Position numbers and translations under genes: made by a program
Shown here: piece after piece, positions 34,299 to 43,704 of the stretch
Position numbering within the stretch: position 1 is the first letter of the stretch
Layout: each line of letters opens with the position of its first letter
Notes under the pieces: model-generated
What the model was told of the DNA's origin: nothing
Seen by the model: the letters and a program-made list of their open reading frames with translations, nothing else
Databases searched by the model: none
Source: DASSQJ01 sp963773655
Lineage (GTDB): Bacteria > Actinomycetota > Actinomycetes > Actinomycetales > Dermatophilaceae
Reading direction: 5' to 3'
Assembly: GCA_963773655.1 (NCBI GenBank)
Contig: CAVZBX010000001.1
Span: 1,364,001 to 1,428,000, forward strand
DNA length: 64,000 bases

Positions 34299-35756
34299 AT
34301 GAGCACCGAACGACGACGACTCGCCGACCGCTACGAGCTCGAGGACGCCATCGGGCGCGGCGGCATGGGTCAGGTCTGGCGCGCCACCGACACCGTCCTG
34401 GGGCGCGAGGTGGCGGTCAAGACCATCGACCTGCGGACCGTCCCCGACGAGTCCGGGGCGGCCCGGTTCGAGCGCGAGGCGCGGGTGACCGCCGGCATGA
34501 GCCACCCGAACATCGTCACCGTCCACGACAGCGGCGTCGAGGGTGACACGGCGTTCCTCGTCATGGAGCTGCTCCCGGGGCCGAGCCTGGCCGAGCGGCT
34601 GCGGGAGGGCCCCCTGCCCGAGGCCGAGGTGGAGGAGGTGGGCCGGCAGGTGGCCGCCGCCCTGGACGCCGCCCACGCGCGAGGGCTCGTGCACCGCGAC
34701 ATCAAGCCCGGCAACATCGTCTACGCGGCCGACGGGCGGGTGCGCGTGCTCGACTTCGGCATCACCCAGCTGGGGGAGTCCACCGGCTCGCAGGCGCTCA
34801 CCGCCACCCACACCGTCATGGGCACGGCCGAGTACCTGGCCCCGGAGCAGGCCATGGGGGGCCGCGTCGACGGCCGCGCCGACCTCTATGCGCTCGGGTG
34901 CGTGCTCTACGCGCTGCTCGCCGGACGGCCGCCCTTCTCGGGGCCCACTCCCGTGGCGACGATGATGATGCACGCCAACGACCCCGTGCCGGACCTGCGG
35001 CAGGCCCGCCCCGAGACGCCCGCGTGGCTCGTCGGCCTCGTCACCTCCCTGCTCGCCAAGGACCCCGACGCACGCCCGGCGGGAGCGGCCTCGGTCGTCG
35101 CCGCGATCGAGGGGCGGGTGGCGCCGGGTGGCGCCGCCGCCACCACCGTGCTCGCGGCGGGTGACGCCACCGCCCGGATGGTCGAGCCCCCGCCGCCCGT
35201 GGCGCCCCTCCCACCGGCCTCGCCGTCCACGGGCCCGGACCCGCAGCGGCGGGGGTCCGCCGCCCCGATGTGGGTGCTCGCCGCCGTGGCCGTGCTCGCC
35301 CTGGCCCTGCTCGGTTGGTGGGCCCTGTCCTCGCGGTCGGAGCCGACCTCGAGCCCGACCGTCACCACGACCGAGAGCGCGTCCGAGACCCCGCCCACCC
35401 CGACACCCACCGCAACACCCACGACACCGTCACCCACCACCGCGAGTCCCACCCCCACCGTGGACCCCGCCGCGGCCGTCGGCGCCGCCCTCGCGGCGTT
35501 CTCCGACCAGGCGCAGGCCCTCGAGCAGGACGGCACCCTGGACAAGGACGCGGCCAAGGGCCTCGACGCCGGGGTGCGAGAGCTCGACAAGGCGGTCCGC
35601 GACGGGGACCCCGTGAAGGTCGCCGACGCGATGGACCGGCTGTCGGCGACGTACGACGCCGCGGTCGGGGACGGGAAGGTCTCCCCGGAGGCGGCCGCCT
35701 CGCTCGACCCGTTGCTCGCCGACCTCCAGGCCGCCGTCGACGACTTCTCCGGGTGA
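34299..35756 (+). CDS. Membrane Ser/Thr protein kinase (PknB-like, no PASTA)
   Basis: 485 residues. Kinase domain: glycine loop GRGGMGQV (19-26), Lys41 in VAVKTI, catalytic HRDIKPGN with Asp134, DFG in VLDFGIT, and the APE-like LAPEQ. A Pro/Gly linker follows, then one transmembrane helix (about 324-345) and a Thr/Pro-rich stalk. The extracellular end (about 390-485) is a small helical bundle (ALAAFSDQAQALEQDGTLDK, with repeats of Asp/Ala-rich helices), not PASTA repeats. Upstream and downstream genes do not show a clear substrate. Confidence 0.9.
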   Translation: MSTERRRLADRYELEDAIGRGGMGQVWRATDTVLGREVAVKTIDLRTVPDESGAARFEREARVTAGMSHPNIVTVHDSGVEGDTAFLVMELLPGPSLAERLREGPLPEAEVEEVGRQVAAALDAAHARGLVHRDIKPGNIVYAADGRVRVLDFGITQLGESTGSQALTATHTVMGTAEYLAPEQAMGGRVDGRADLYALGCVLYALLAGRPPFSGPTPVATMMMHANDPVPDLRQARPETPAWLVGLVTSLLAKDPDARPAGAASVVAAIEGRVAPGGAAATTVLAAGDATARMVEPPPPVAPLPPASPSTGPDPQRRGSAAPMWVLAAVAVLALALLGWWALSSRSEPTSSPTVTTTESASETPPTPTPTATPTTPSPTTASPTPTVDPAAAVGAALAAFSDQAQALEQDGTLDKDAAKGLDAGVRELDKAVRDGDPVKVADAMDRLSATYDAAVGDGKVSPEAAASLDPLLADLQAAVDDFSG

Positions 35757-35802
35757 CGCGCACGGCCATCGGCCGCCCGGGTGCTCTGTCAGGATGGGAT
35801 GC

Positions 35803-37875
35803 ATGTCTCGGGCGGTGGTCGGGACCATCGGCGAGCACCTCGTGGCGCGCCGACGGGCTCTCTTCGTCGCCCGTCGGGCCGAGCTCGAGCTCTTCGCCCG
35901 TGCCCTGGACGACGGCGACTTCGCGGTGCTGCACCTCTCAGGTCCCGGCGGGGTGGGGAAGACCGCTGTGCTGGATGCGTACGCCGACGCGGGTCGCGAC
36001 GCCGGGTGCTGCGTCGTCCGGCTCGACGGCCGCGACCTCCAGCAGACCCCGCGGGCCGTCCTCGAGGCGCTGAGTGGTCAGGTGGAGATACCGGCGGACG
36101 ACGGGCCGATCAGCTGCGGGGACGACGAGCGACTGGTCCTGCTCGTCGACGGCTACGAACGGGTCGAGTCCCTGGACGGCTGGTTCCGCGAGCAGCTTCT
36201 GCCGCGGCTCCCGAGCTCGGCGATCACCGTGCTCGCGGGCCGCGCTCCCGCGAGGCCGGAATGGCGTGCCGACCCGGCCTGGTCGGAACGGCTGCGAGTG
36301 GTCACGCTCCGCAACCTGAGCAGTGACGACGCGCGCGCCTACCTGGAGCGCCGGGGGGTGCCGACGGAGCGGCACGCGGACGTCGTCGCCCTCACCCACG
36401 GCCACCCGCTCGCGCTGGCCCTGGTCGTCGACGTCCTGGCAAGGGACCCCGAGCACGACCTCTCGGCAGAGCTGCCCGGTGAGCTGGTACCCCGGCTGCT
36501 CCAGCACATGGTGGCGGACGCGCCGTCCGCCACCCATCGGCGCGCCCTGGAGATCTCGGCCGTCGCCCGGTTCACCACCGAGGAGCTCCTGCGTCACGTT
36601 CTCGGTGAGCCCCAGCTCGCCCACACGACCTACGCGTGGCTCCAGGACCTCTCCTGCGTCGAGAACGCGGCATCCGGGCTGGTCCCTCACGACCTCGCCC
36701 GGGACCTCCTCGACGCGGAGCTGCGCCGGCGGGACCCCGAGGGCTACCGCGAGGTGTTCCGGGGTGTGCAGGCCCACACGATGTCGCGGGTGCTCCACAC
36801 CGACGGTCGCGAGCAGCAACGGGCCATCGGGGACCTGAAGTACTGCTTCCGTAGCCTGCGCAGCGTCGCCGCACCCGTCGCGTGGGGGTCCTTCGGGGAC
36901 CACTACCCCGAGGTGGCACGTCCGGAGGAGCATGCCGAGATGGTCGCCGCCATCCGCGACGCCGAGGGCGAGGAATCGGCCCGCGTGGCCGAGCACTGGC
37001 TCGCGCGCCAGCCGGACGCCTTCCACGTCGTCCGGGGACCAGGGGATCCGGTGAGTGGGGTGATCGTGCTGCTCGACCTCACCGCGGCGAGCAGCGAGGA
37101 CCGGGTGCTCGACCCGGGCACGGCGGCCGCCTGGCGCCACGTCGAGGCCAGCGGCCCGCCGCGACCGCACGAGGTGGTGACGCACTGCCGTTTCGTGGTC
37201 GACGCTGCGGCCTACCAGGACCCGTCGCCGACCCTCAACGCCGTGCCCATCCTCACGCTGCAGCGCCAGCTGACCACCCGCGGCCTCGCCTGGGACTTCC
37301 TGACCCTGGCCGAGCCGGAGCGGTGGGAGGCGTTCTTCGCCGCGGCGGACCTCCCGCGGGTGGCGGGCGCCGACTTCGATTCTAGCGGAGGGCGATTCGG
37401 TACCTTCGGCCACGACTTCCGGGTGGTGCCCGTCGCCGCCATGATCCAGCGCTGGATCGAGCGGGCGCTCGCCGACGACTCGTTCCTCCAGCCGGTGGAG
37501 AGGGAGCCCGAGCTCCTCGTGCTGGCGCACCCGGAGTTCGACGCAGCCGTGCGCCAGGCGATGCGCGACCTGCACCGCGAGGACCTGCTCCGGCGCAACC
37601 CCCTGTCGCGGGCCCGCGTCGTCGCCGGTGACGGCTCCCGTCGTCAGCCGCTGGCCGACGTCCTGCGGGAGGCGGTGGCGACGCTCGCAACCGATTCGCG
37701 CGACGACCGGCTCTGGCGGGCCGTGCAGGCGACCTACGTCAGCGCCTCCCGCACCCAGGAGGCGGCCGCCGCGGTGCTCGGGCTCCCCTACAGCACCTAT
37801 CGGCGGCACCTGAGCCAGGGGATGGACCGGGTCGTGGCCGCCCTGTGGCGCCGCGAGACCGGCCTCGACGACTGA
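35803..37875 (+). CDS. STAND-type ATPase regulator with a C-terminal helix-turn-helix-like end
   Basis: 690 residues. N-terminal ATPase: P-loop GPGGVGKT (47-54), Walker B LVLLVDG with Asp116, then ITVLAGRAP and a winged helix-like region (HRRALEISAVARFTTEELL). The middle (about 370-550) has a fold I do not recognise, possibly acetyltransferase-like (FHVVRGPGDPVSGVIVLLDL). The last 40 residues (RTQEAAAAVLGLPYSTYRRH) look like a DNA-binding helix-turn-helix. A large ATP-dependent transcription regulator is likely. Start ambiguous: ATG at 35794 or 35803. It lies 99 bases before a FAD monooxygenase with three 10-bp repeats between. Confidence 0.65.
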   Translation: MSRAVVGTIGEHLVARRRALFVARRAELELFARALDDGDFAVLHLSGPGGVGKTAVLDAYADAGRDAGCCVVRLDGRDLQQTPRAVLEALSGQVEIPADDGPISCGDDERLVLLVDGYERVESLDGWFREQLLPRLPSSAITVLAGRAPARPEWRADPAWSERLRVVTLRNLSSDDARAYLERRGVPTERHADVVALTHGHPLALALVVDVLARDPEHDLSAELPGELVPRLLQHMVADAPSATHRRALEISAVARFTTEELLRHVLGEPQLAHTTYAWLQDLSCVENAASGLVPHDLARDLLDAELRRRDPEGYREVFRGVQAHTMSRVLHTDGREQQRAIGDLKYCFRSLRSVAAPVAWGSFGDHYPEVARPEEHAEMVAAIRDAEGEESARVAEHWLARQPDAFHVVRGPGDPVSGVIVLLDLTAASSEDRVLDPGTAAAWRHVEASGPPRPHEVVTHCRFVVDAAAYQDPSPTLNAVPILTLQRQLTTRGLAWDFLTLAEPERWEAFFAAADLPRVAGADFDSSGGRFGTFGHDFRVVPVAAMIQRWIERALADDSFLQPVEREPELLVLAHPEFDAAVRQAMRDLHREDLLRRNPLSRARVVAGDGSRRQPLADVLREAVATLATDSRDDRLWRAVQATYVSASRTQEAAAAVLGLPYSTYRRHLSQGMDRVVAALWRRETGLDD

Positions 37876-37878
37876 ACG

Positions 37879-37908
37879 GGAGTGGGCAGGAGTGGGCAGT
37901 AGTGAGCA
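37879..37908. repeat. Three tandem 10-bp repeats upstream of the FAD monooxygenase
   Basis: GGAGTGGGCA, GGAGTGGGCA and GTAGTGAGCA lie head to tail, each one helical turn long. Such phasing puts the same face of DNA toward a protein. They sit in the 99-base gap between the STAND regulator stop and the monooxygenase start. Confidence 0.75.
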
Positions 37909-37974
37909 GCGCTTGGCCTGGTGACCCACCGCCGCCCCGCGCGAGCCTTCGTGGTGTCCCCGAGGAGGCCCGCC

Positions 37975-39362
37975 ATGTCAGTCACCACACCAGCGGCACC
38001 CCGTCGTGACCGCCGCGAGCGCGCCGTCGTACTGGGCGGGAGCATCGCCGGCCTGCTCGCCGCCCGCGTCCTCGCCGAGAGCCATCAGGAGGTGCTCGTC
38101 GTCGACCGCGACGACCTGGCCGCCCCGGCCGGTCCGCGCCGCGGCACACCCCAGGTCCGGCACGTCCACGGACTCCTCGCTCGTGGCCTGGAGGCCTTCG
38201 AGGCCCTGTGTCCGGGCCTCACCGACGAGCTCGTGGCCGCCGGGGCGCCGGTCGGCGACATGCTGGCGAGGACCCGGCTAGCTTCGGCGGCCACCGGTTC
38301 GCCCAGGGTCCGTCCGGGTTGCCGGCGTTGTGCGTGCGCCGGCCCACGCTCGAGCACGCGGTCCGGCGCCGGGTGGCCTGCCTGTCGGCCGTCAGGCTGA
38401 TGGGAGGGCACGACGTCGTGGGCCTGGTGACCGACCGGCCGGGCCACGAGGTGGTGGCGGTCCGGGTGATCGGGCGCGACGACGGCAGCGCGGAGCAGGA
38501 GCTCTGGTGCGACCTCGTGGTGGTCGCCACCGGGCGTGGGTCCCGCCTCCCGGTGTGGCTGGAGCAGCTCGGCTACCCGCGACCGCCTCGTCGGCAGCTC
38601 ACGGTGGGAGTCGGCTACGCGTCCCGGGAGGTCCGTCTCGCCCCGGGTGCGCTCGGCGACGACCTGGTGGCGCTGTCCGGGCCGACGCCGGCCAGGCCCC
38701 GCGGCGGTGGCCTCTCACTCGTCGAGGGTGGCCGTTGCCTCGTCACGCTCATGGGGATGCTCGGCGACCATCCGCCGACGGACCCGGTGACGTTCACCCG
38801 ATGGGCCCGGGACCTCGCGCTGGAGGACATCGGACGGGCGCTCCGTGACGCCGAGCCCCTCGCCGACCCGGTGGCCCACCGCCATCCGACCTCGGTCTGG
38901 CACCGGTACGACTCGACCCCGATGCCGGGTGGCCTCGTCGCCGTCGGCGATGCGGTGTGCACGCTCAACCCGATCTACGGGCAGGGGATGACGGTGGCGG
39001 CGCTCCAGGCGATGGAGCTGAGGCGTCAGCTCGGCACCGGCCCGTTGCGCCCTCGCCGGTTCCAGGGCCACGCGGCACGGCTCGCTGGTGTCGCGTGGGC
39101 GCTGTCGACTGGGGGTGACCTGGCGTTCCCCGAGGTCGAGGGGCCGAGGACCGCGGCGACCCGGGCGCTCGGCCGCTACGTCGGCCTGGTCCAGGCCGGA
39201 GCCGCACACGACCCGGCGCTGGGGCGCGCCTTCCTGCGGGTGACCTCGCTGGTCGACCCACCGTCGGCGCTGTTCCGGCCGGCCGTGGTGGCGCGCGCGG
39301 CTCGCCACCGCGGGTCGCGGCCGGGCGTCCCCGCGACGGCACCGCCGGCCACCGTGCTCTGA
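37975..39362 (+). CDS. FAD-dependent monooxygenase/oxidoreductase, one frameshift
   Basis: Flavoprotein hydroxylase family (PHBH fold), about 460 residues. ATG at 37975 has GAGGAGG upstream. FAD motif GGSIAGLLAARVLAE (21-35) and RGTPQVRHVHGLLARGLEAF are in the first frame. Near 38281 the frame changes, and FGGHRFAQGPSGLPALCVRR continues; the second FAD motif GDAVCTLNPIYGQGMTVAAL is intact. One base lost near CGGCTAGCTTCGG explains it. The upstream regulator suggests controlled expression. Members modify varied aromatic or polyketide-like substrates; no biosynthetic cluster is visible. Confidence 0.78.
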
Positions 39363-39368
39363 ACGCGA

Positions 39369-39398
39369 CGTACCCCCGAACCGAGGCCCGGGGGTACG
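39369..39398 (+). terminator. Hairpin terminator after the FAD monooxygenase
   Basis: Arms CGTACCCCC (39369-39377) and GGGGGTACG (39390-39398) pair perfectly around a 12-base loop, 6 bases after the stop. It also separates the gene from the opposing tRNA. Confidence 0.8.
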
Positions 39399-39418
39399 CG
39401 ACGACCTGCTTCGTCTTC

Positions 39419-39506
39419 TGGTGTCCGAGGGGGGACTTGAACCCCCATGCCCTATTCGGGCACTAGCACCTCAAGCTAGCGCGTCTGCCAATTCCGCCAC
39501 CCGGAC
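39419..39506 (-). tRNA. tRNA-Leu, anticodon GAG
   Basis: Reading the minus strand: acceptor GTCCGGG pairs with CTCGGAC, discriminator A, encoded CCA at 39419-39421. The anticodon loop TTGAGGT (39468-39474) has anticodon GAG at 39470-39472, reading CUC/CUU leucine codons. A long variable arm (TGCCCGAATAGGGCA) confirms the class II shape, and the T arm is GGGGGTTCAAGTCCCCC. 88 bases with CCA. Not followed by another tRNA. Confidence 0.95.
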
Positions 39507-39613
39507 GAGTGGTCGCGGTCGGCCCTGGGGAGGGGCCTCCCGACGCCCCGGAAGACTACACGGTCCCCGCCCGGGGACCGAAATCGCGGCGCCGTGCCAG
39601 GGCACCCGCGGCC

Positions 39614-39619
39614 TAGAGT
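39614..39619 (+). promoter_or_regulatory. -10 hexamer TAGAGT for the M20 peptidase
   Basis: Ends 8 nt before the ATG at 39628. Confidence 0.5.
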
Positions 39620-39627
39620 GGCTGACC

Positions 39628-40952
39628 ATGAGTGAGACGGTGCGCCCCGAGGACGAGGTCGTGCGGATCTGCCAGGAGCTGATCCGCATCGACACGAGCA
39701 ACTACGGCGACGGGAGCGGGCCGGGGGAGGCCGCCGCGGCCGAGTACGTCGTCGCCCTGCTGCGCGAGGTGGGGCTGGAGCCGCAGACCTACGAGTCGGA
39801 CCCCGGACGGGTCACCGTCGCCGTCCGGATCCCGGGCGCCGACCGCCGGCGGGGCGCCCTGTGCCTGCACGGCCATCTCGACGTCGTCCCGGCCGACGCC
39901 GCCGACTGGCAGGAGGACCCCTTCGCCGGGGTCGAGCGCGACGGCTGCGTCTGGGGCCGCGGCGCCGTCGACATGAAGGACATGGACGCGATGATGCTCG
40001 CCTGTGTCCGCGACCTCGCCCGCAGGGGGCCGTGCCGCCGCGCGACCTGCGTCGTCGTCTTCTTCGCGGACGAGGAGGCCGGCGGCACCAGGGGCTCGCA
40101 CTTCATGGTGGGCACCATCCCGAGGTCTTCGAGGGGGTCACCGAGGCGGTGAGCGAGGTCGGCGGGTACAGCGTCACCGTCACCGACGCGCGACGGCGCG
40201 GAGACGGCGCACCTACCTCGTGCAGACCGCGGAGAAGGGCATCGCGTGGCTGCGCCTCACCGCGACCGGCCGCGCGGGCCACGGCTCGGTCCCGAACGAC
40301 GAGAACGCGATCGTCCGCCTCGCCGAGGCGATCGCGGCGGATCGCCGCGCACAAGTGGCCCCGCGAGTACATCCCGTCGGTGCGCACGCTGCTCGACGGC
40401 CTCAGCGAGCTCACCGGGACCGGGTGGTCCGACGAGGACCTCGAGGAGCTGCTGGCGCACCTCGGCGGGGCGCAGGGGTTCGTGCGCGCCACCCTGCAGG
40501 ACACGAGCAACGTGACCATGCTCGACGCCGGCTACAAGCACAACGTCATCCCCCAGCACGCCTCGGCCAACGTCGACTGCCGGTTCCTGCCGGGCCACGA
40601 GGAGGAGCTGATGTCGACGATCCGCGAGCTGGCCGGCGAACACGTCGAGGTCGAGGTGCTGCACCGCGACATCTCGCTCGACGCGCCGTTCGAGGGCGAG
40701 CTCGTCGAGGCCATGGTGGCGGCCCTGCGCCAGGAGGACCCCGGCGCCGAGGTGCTGCCCTACTGCCTGTCCGGCGGCACGGACAACAAGGCGCTGTCGC
40801 TGCTCGGCATCACCGGCTACGGGTTCGCCCCGCTCCGGCTGCCGGCCGACCTCGACTTCGCGCCCATGTTCCACGGCGTCGACGAGCGGGTGCCCACGGA
40901 GTCGCTGCGCTTCGGCACCCGGGTGCTCGGGCGGTTCATCGCGACGTGCTGA
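39628..40952 (+). CDS. M20 family metallopeptidase (dipeptidase/deacylase type), three frameshifts
   Basis: Zinc amidohydrolase of about 440 residues. The first frame (39628-40118) has HGHLDVVP (metal His81/83 and Asp85), GRGAVDMKD (metal Asp115), and ADEEAGG (catalytic Glu149, metal Glu150). The middle is spread over two other frames (HPEVFEGVTEAVSEVGGY, then RRTYLVQTAEKGIAWLRLTA, then RIAAHKWPREYIPSVRTLL). The C-terminal half from 40345 is clean and includes the last metal-site region (CLSGGTDNKALS). Single-base changes near 40118, 40195 and 40340 explain it. Active site complete, so probably a real gene with sequence errors. Substrate unknown. Confidence 0.8.
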
Positions 40953-41151
40953 GCGCCCGTCGCGGCCGGATGATCCGGCGCCGCAACCAGGTGCGGGTGC
41001 GGTCCCCCATGTAGGTGCGGGTGCGGGCGAGCTCCCAGCGGCCGTACTCGGCGTGCTCGGTGAGAGCGCGCCGGATGTCCGCCCGGTTGGTGTCCCGTCC
41101 GAAGCTCAGGACGAGGTACTCGTACTCGACCATCGCCACATTCTGCGCCAC
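40936..41151 (-). CDS. DUF5703 family small protein
   Basis: 71 residues. EYEYLVLSFGRDTNRADIRR and YGRWELARTRTYMGDRTRTW match the small actinobacterial DUF5703 family, of unknown function. It is basic and probably cytoplasmic. Its 3' end overlaps the M20 peptidase gene by 17 bases (convergent). An internal ATG seven residues in (MVEYEYL) may be the true start. It is found next to M20 peptidase genes in related organisms, in my recollection. Confidence 0.75.
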   Translation of the reverse strand: MAQNVAMVEYEYLVLSFGRDTNRADIRRALTEHAEYGRWELARTRTYMGDRTRTWLRRRIIRPRRALSTSR

Positions 41152-41158
41152 GGGCGGG

Positions 41159-41164
41159 TAGCGT
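41159..41164 (+). promoter_or_regulatory. -10 hexamer TAGCGT for the acidic protein gene
   Basis: Ends 7 nt before the ATG at 41172. Confidence 0.5.
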
Positions 41165-41171
41165 CACCACC

Positions 41172-41501
41172 ATGTCCGCCGACCCGCGTGCCGCGCTCGA
41201 GCGACTCGTCGTCTCCTTCGAGCGGCACCTGGAGGCCAGCCGGGTCCGCCACGGCGACGAGGACCCCCGGGTCATCGCCGCCTACGAGGACCTCGCCGAC
41301 GCCTTCGAGGCCTACGACGGGGCGCTCTACGACGCCTACGGCGAGATGACCCCGCTCGACATCTACGCCGGGGACGACGAGGGCGACGAGGACGACGACG
41401 ACGAGCTGGACGACGAGGACGACGGCGGCCCCTACTCCGGGCTGGACGTCCTCGACGTCGACGAGGACGAGGGCGACGACCGCGACGACGCGCGGGCCTG
41501 A
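41172..41501 (+). CDS. Small very acidic protein, unknown function
   Basis: 109 residues. The first 60 are a helical domain (RAALERLVVSFERHLEASRV, then HGDEDPRVIAAYEDLADAFE) and the last 45 are Asp/Glu-rich and probably disordered (DDEGDEDDDDELDDEDD). The helical part is charged but coherent, and the start has a good -10 hexamer, so I take it as real. Acidic tails of this type often mimic nucleic acid or contact basic proteins. No family recognised. Confidence 0.6.
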   Translation: MSADPRAALERLVVSFERHLEASRVRHGDEDPRVIAAYEDLADAFEAYDGALYDAYGEMTPLDIYAGDDEGDEDDDDELDDEDDGGPYSGLDVLDVDEDEGDDRDDARA

Positions 41502-41522
41502 GCCACCCGGGGCACGGCCCGG

Positions 41523-42467
41523 CTAGGCGTGGTCGGCCGAGACCTCGTCGAGGGCGTCGACGATCTGCTCGGGCAGCTCGAGGTCCTCGGACTGCAGCAG
41601 CGTGGCCAGCTGGCCCGGTGTGCGCGGCCCGATGACCGGCGCGGTGACGCCGGGGCGGTCGCGGACCCAGGCCAGGGCGACCACGGCAGGGGCCACACCC
41701 AGCCCGTCGGCCGCCGTGCGGACCGCCTCGACGACGCCGCGGGTGTGCTCACCGACGTGGCGGCCGGTGAACCGGGCGAACTCGTCCGAGGCCAGGCGGG
41801 AGTCGGCGGGGATGCCGCGCTGGTAGCGGCCCGCGAGGACACCGCGCCCGAGCGGCGACCACGGCAGCAGGCCGAAGCCGAGGTGCTGTCCCGCGGGTGC
41901 GACCTCGCGCTCGGGACCCCGGGCGAGCAGGCTGTACTCGACCGAGTTCGCGACGAGCGGCACCCGCTCGCGCTCGAGCAGCGAGAGGGTGCGGGCCACC
42001 TGCCAGCCGTCGTGGTTCGAGACGCCGACGTAGCGGGCGCGGCCGCTCTGCACGGCCCACACCAGCGCGCTCACCGTCTCCTCCACGGGCGTGTCGTCGT
42101 CCCACGTGTGGGCCAGCCAGACGTCGACGTGGTCGGTGTGCAGCCGCCGCAGGGACGTGTCGAGCTGCTGCATCATCGCTCGCCGCGAGCAGTCGACGAC
42201 CCGGTCGCCGCCGGCCCGGCTGATGCCGGACTTGGTGACGATGACGACCTCGTCGCGGTCGGGCCCCTCGAGGAGCCGCCCGAGGAGGGTCTCGGCCTCG
42301 CCACCCGCGTACCCGTGCGCGGTGTCGACGAGCGTGCCGCCGGCGGCGCGGAACGTCGTGAGGACGTCACGGGCGTCCTCCGGCTCGGTGCGGGTGCCCC
42401 AGGCCATCGTCCCGAGGGCGAGCCGCGAGACGGCCAGGCCGGAGGCGCCCAGGCGGCGGGTCAGCAT
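41523..42467 (-). CDS. Aldo/keto reductase
   Basis: NADPH-dependent reductase of the AKR family, 314 residues, TIM barrel. Catalytic tetrad: Asp48 and Tyr53 in DTAHGY, Lys79 in VTKSG and His120 in LAHTWD. GVSNHDGWQVARTL and VIGPRTPGQL match the co-factor binding end. ATG at 42467 with TAGGGT 7 nt upstream. No clear partner: the acidic protein gene converges on it with 21 bases between. Substrate unknown. Confidence 0.88.
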   Translation of the reverse strand: MLTRRLGASGLAVSRLALGTMAWGTRTEPEDARDVLTTFRAAGGTLVDTAHGYAGGEAETLLGRLLEGPDRDEVVIVTKSGISRAGGDRVVDCSRRAMMQQLDTSLRRLHTDHVDVWLAHTWDDDTPVEETVSALVWAVQSGRARYVGVSNHDGWQVARTLSLLERERVPLVANSVEYSLLARGPEREVAPAGQHLGFGLLPWSPLGRGVLAGRYQRGIPADSRLASDEFARFTGRHVGEHTRGVVEAVRTAADGLGVAPAVVALAWVRDRPGVTAPVIGPRTPGQLATLLQSEDLELPEQIVDALDEVSADHA

Positions 42468-42474
42468 GCCGGCG

Positions 42475-42480
42475 ACCCTA
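42475..42480 (-). promoter_or_regulatory. -10 hexamer TAGGGT for the aldo/keto reductase
   Basis: Ends 7 nt before the ATG at 42467. Confidence 0.6.
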
Positions 42481-42608
42481 TCGCCGGGTGGGTCCGGTCC
42501 CCGGGAGGCGTCCAGCGTGCCGGAGGTGGCCGCGGCCCGGGGACGTCCGCGGCGGGCCACGCCTGCCGGCCCCGGCCCGGGGCGGGGGCGGACCTCACCG
42601 CGGGGGGC

Positions 42609-42614
42609 TAGGGT
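42609..42614 (+). promoter_or_regulatory. -10 hexamer TAGGGT for the second LLM oxidoreductase
   Basis: Ends 6 nt before the ATG at 42621. Confidence 0.6.
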
Positions 42615-42620
42615 CGGGCC

Positions 42621-43667
42621 ATGCGGCTGGCGCTCATCGGTGGGTACGCGGGGATGGGTCTCGGCCCGGATCTGCTCGAGCTGACCCTCGAGGCCGAGCG
42701 GCTCGGCTACGCCCAGGTGTGGGTCGCGGAGGCGTACGGGTCCGACGCGCCCAGCGTGCTCGCCTGGCTGGCGGCGCAGACGAGCACCATCGGCCTGGGC
42801 TCGGGGATCATGCAGATCCCCGCCCGCACGCCGGCGATGACCGCGATGACGGCCGCCACCCTCGACACCCTGTCCGGAGGCCGTTTCCACCTGGGCCTCG
42901 GGGTCTCCGGGCCGCAGGTCAGCGAGGGCTGGCACGGCGTGCCGTTCGGGTCGCCGCTCGGTCGCACCCGCGAGTACGTCGAGATCGTCCGCACGGCGCT
43001 GGCGCGCAGGCCGGTCGAGTACGACGGCGAGCACTTCACCCTGCCGCTCCCCGGGGGGCCGGGGAAGACGTTGCGGCTCACCATCCGGCCGCCGCGGCCC
43101 GACCTGCCCGTCTACCTCGCCGCGGTGGGGCCACGGAACCTGCGCCTGGCGGGCGAGATCGCCGACGGCTGGCTGGGCATCTTCCTCGCCCCGGAGCACG
43201 CGGCCGACCAGTTCGCGTCGGTGCGCGAGGGGCGGGTCGCCGCCGGCAGGGGCACCCCGGAGGATCCGATGGCCGGCTTCGACGTCGTCACCACCGTGCC
43301 CGTCGTGGTGACCGACGACCTCGAGGCGGGCCGCGCCGCGGTGGCGCCGTACACGGCCCTCTACATCGGCGGGATGGGCAGCCGCGAGCAGAACTTCTAC
43401 AACCGGCTCGCCCGACGGATGGGGTTCGACGAGGCCGCGCAGGAGATCCAGGACCTCTACCTCGCCGGGCGGGCCCGCGACGCCGCGGCCGCGGTGTCGC
43501 TGGAGCTGGCCGACGCCACCGCCCTGATCGGCCCACCGGCCCGGATCGCCGAGCGCGCCCGCCGGTACGCCGACGCCGGCGTCACGACCCTCGGCGTCGC
43601 GCCCTACGCGCTGACCACCGAGGACCGGCTCTCGACCCTGCGCGTCCTGGCGGAGGCGGTCCGCTGA
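42621..43667 (+). CDS. LLM-class F420-dependent oxidoreductase
   Basis: 348 residues, TIM barrel. Family signatures: LEAERLGYAQVWVAEAYGSD near the start, STIGLGSGIMQIPARTPAMT, DTLSGGRFHLGLGVSGPQVSEGWHG, and the C-terminal region YADAGVTTLGVAPY. The N-terminal AEAYGSD segment fits the F420-binding branch related to methylene-tetrahydromethanopterin reductase-like enzymes. Longer than the LLM gene at 18387. Substrate unknown. It lies just upstream of uppP but has its own promoter. Confidence 0.88.
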   Translation: MRLALIGGYAGMGLGPDLLELTLEAERLGYAQVWVAEAYGSDAPSVLAWLAAQTSTIGLGSGIMQIPARTPAMTAMTAATLDTLSGGRFHLGLGVSGPQVSEGWHGVPFGSPLGRTREYVEIVRTALARRPVEYDGEHFTLPLPGGPGKTLRLTIRPPRPDLPVYLAAVGPRNLRLAGEIADGWLGIFLAPEHAADQFASVREGRVAAGRGTPEDPMAGFDVVTTVPVVVTDDLEAGRAAVAPYTALYIGGMGSREQNFYNRLARRMGFDEAAQEIQDLYLAGRARDAAAAVSLELADATALIGPPARIAERARRYADAGVTTLGVAPYALTTEDRLSTLRVLAEAVR

Positions 43668-43690
43668 CCGGCACCCCCGACCCCCGGCCC

Positions 43691-43696
43691 TAGGCT
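43691..43696 (+). promoter_or_regulatory. -10 hexamer TAGGCT for uppP
   Basis: Ends 8 nt before the GTG at 43705. Confidence 0.6.
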
Positions 43697-43704
43697 GTCG
43701 GCCC

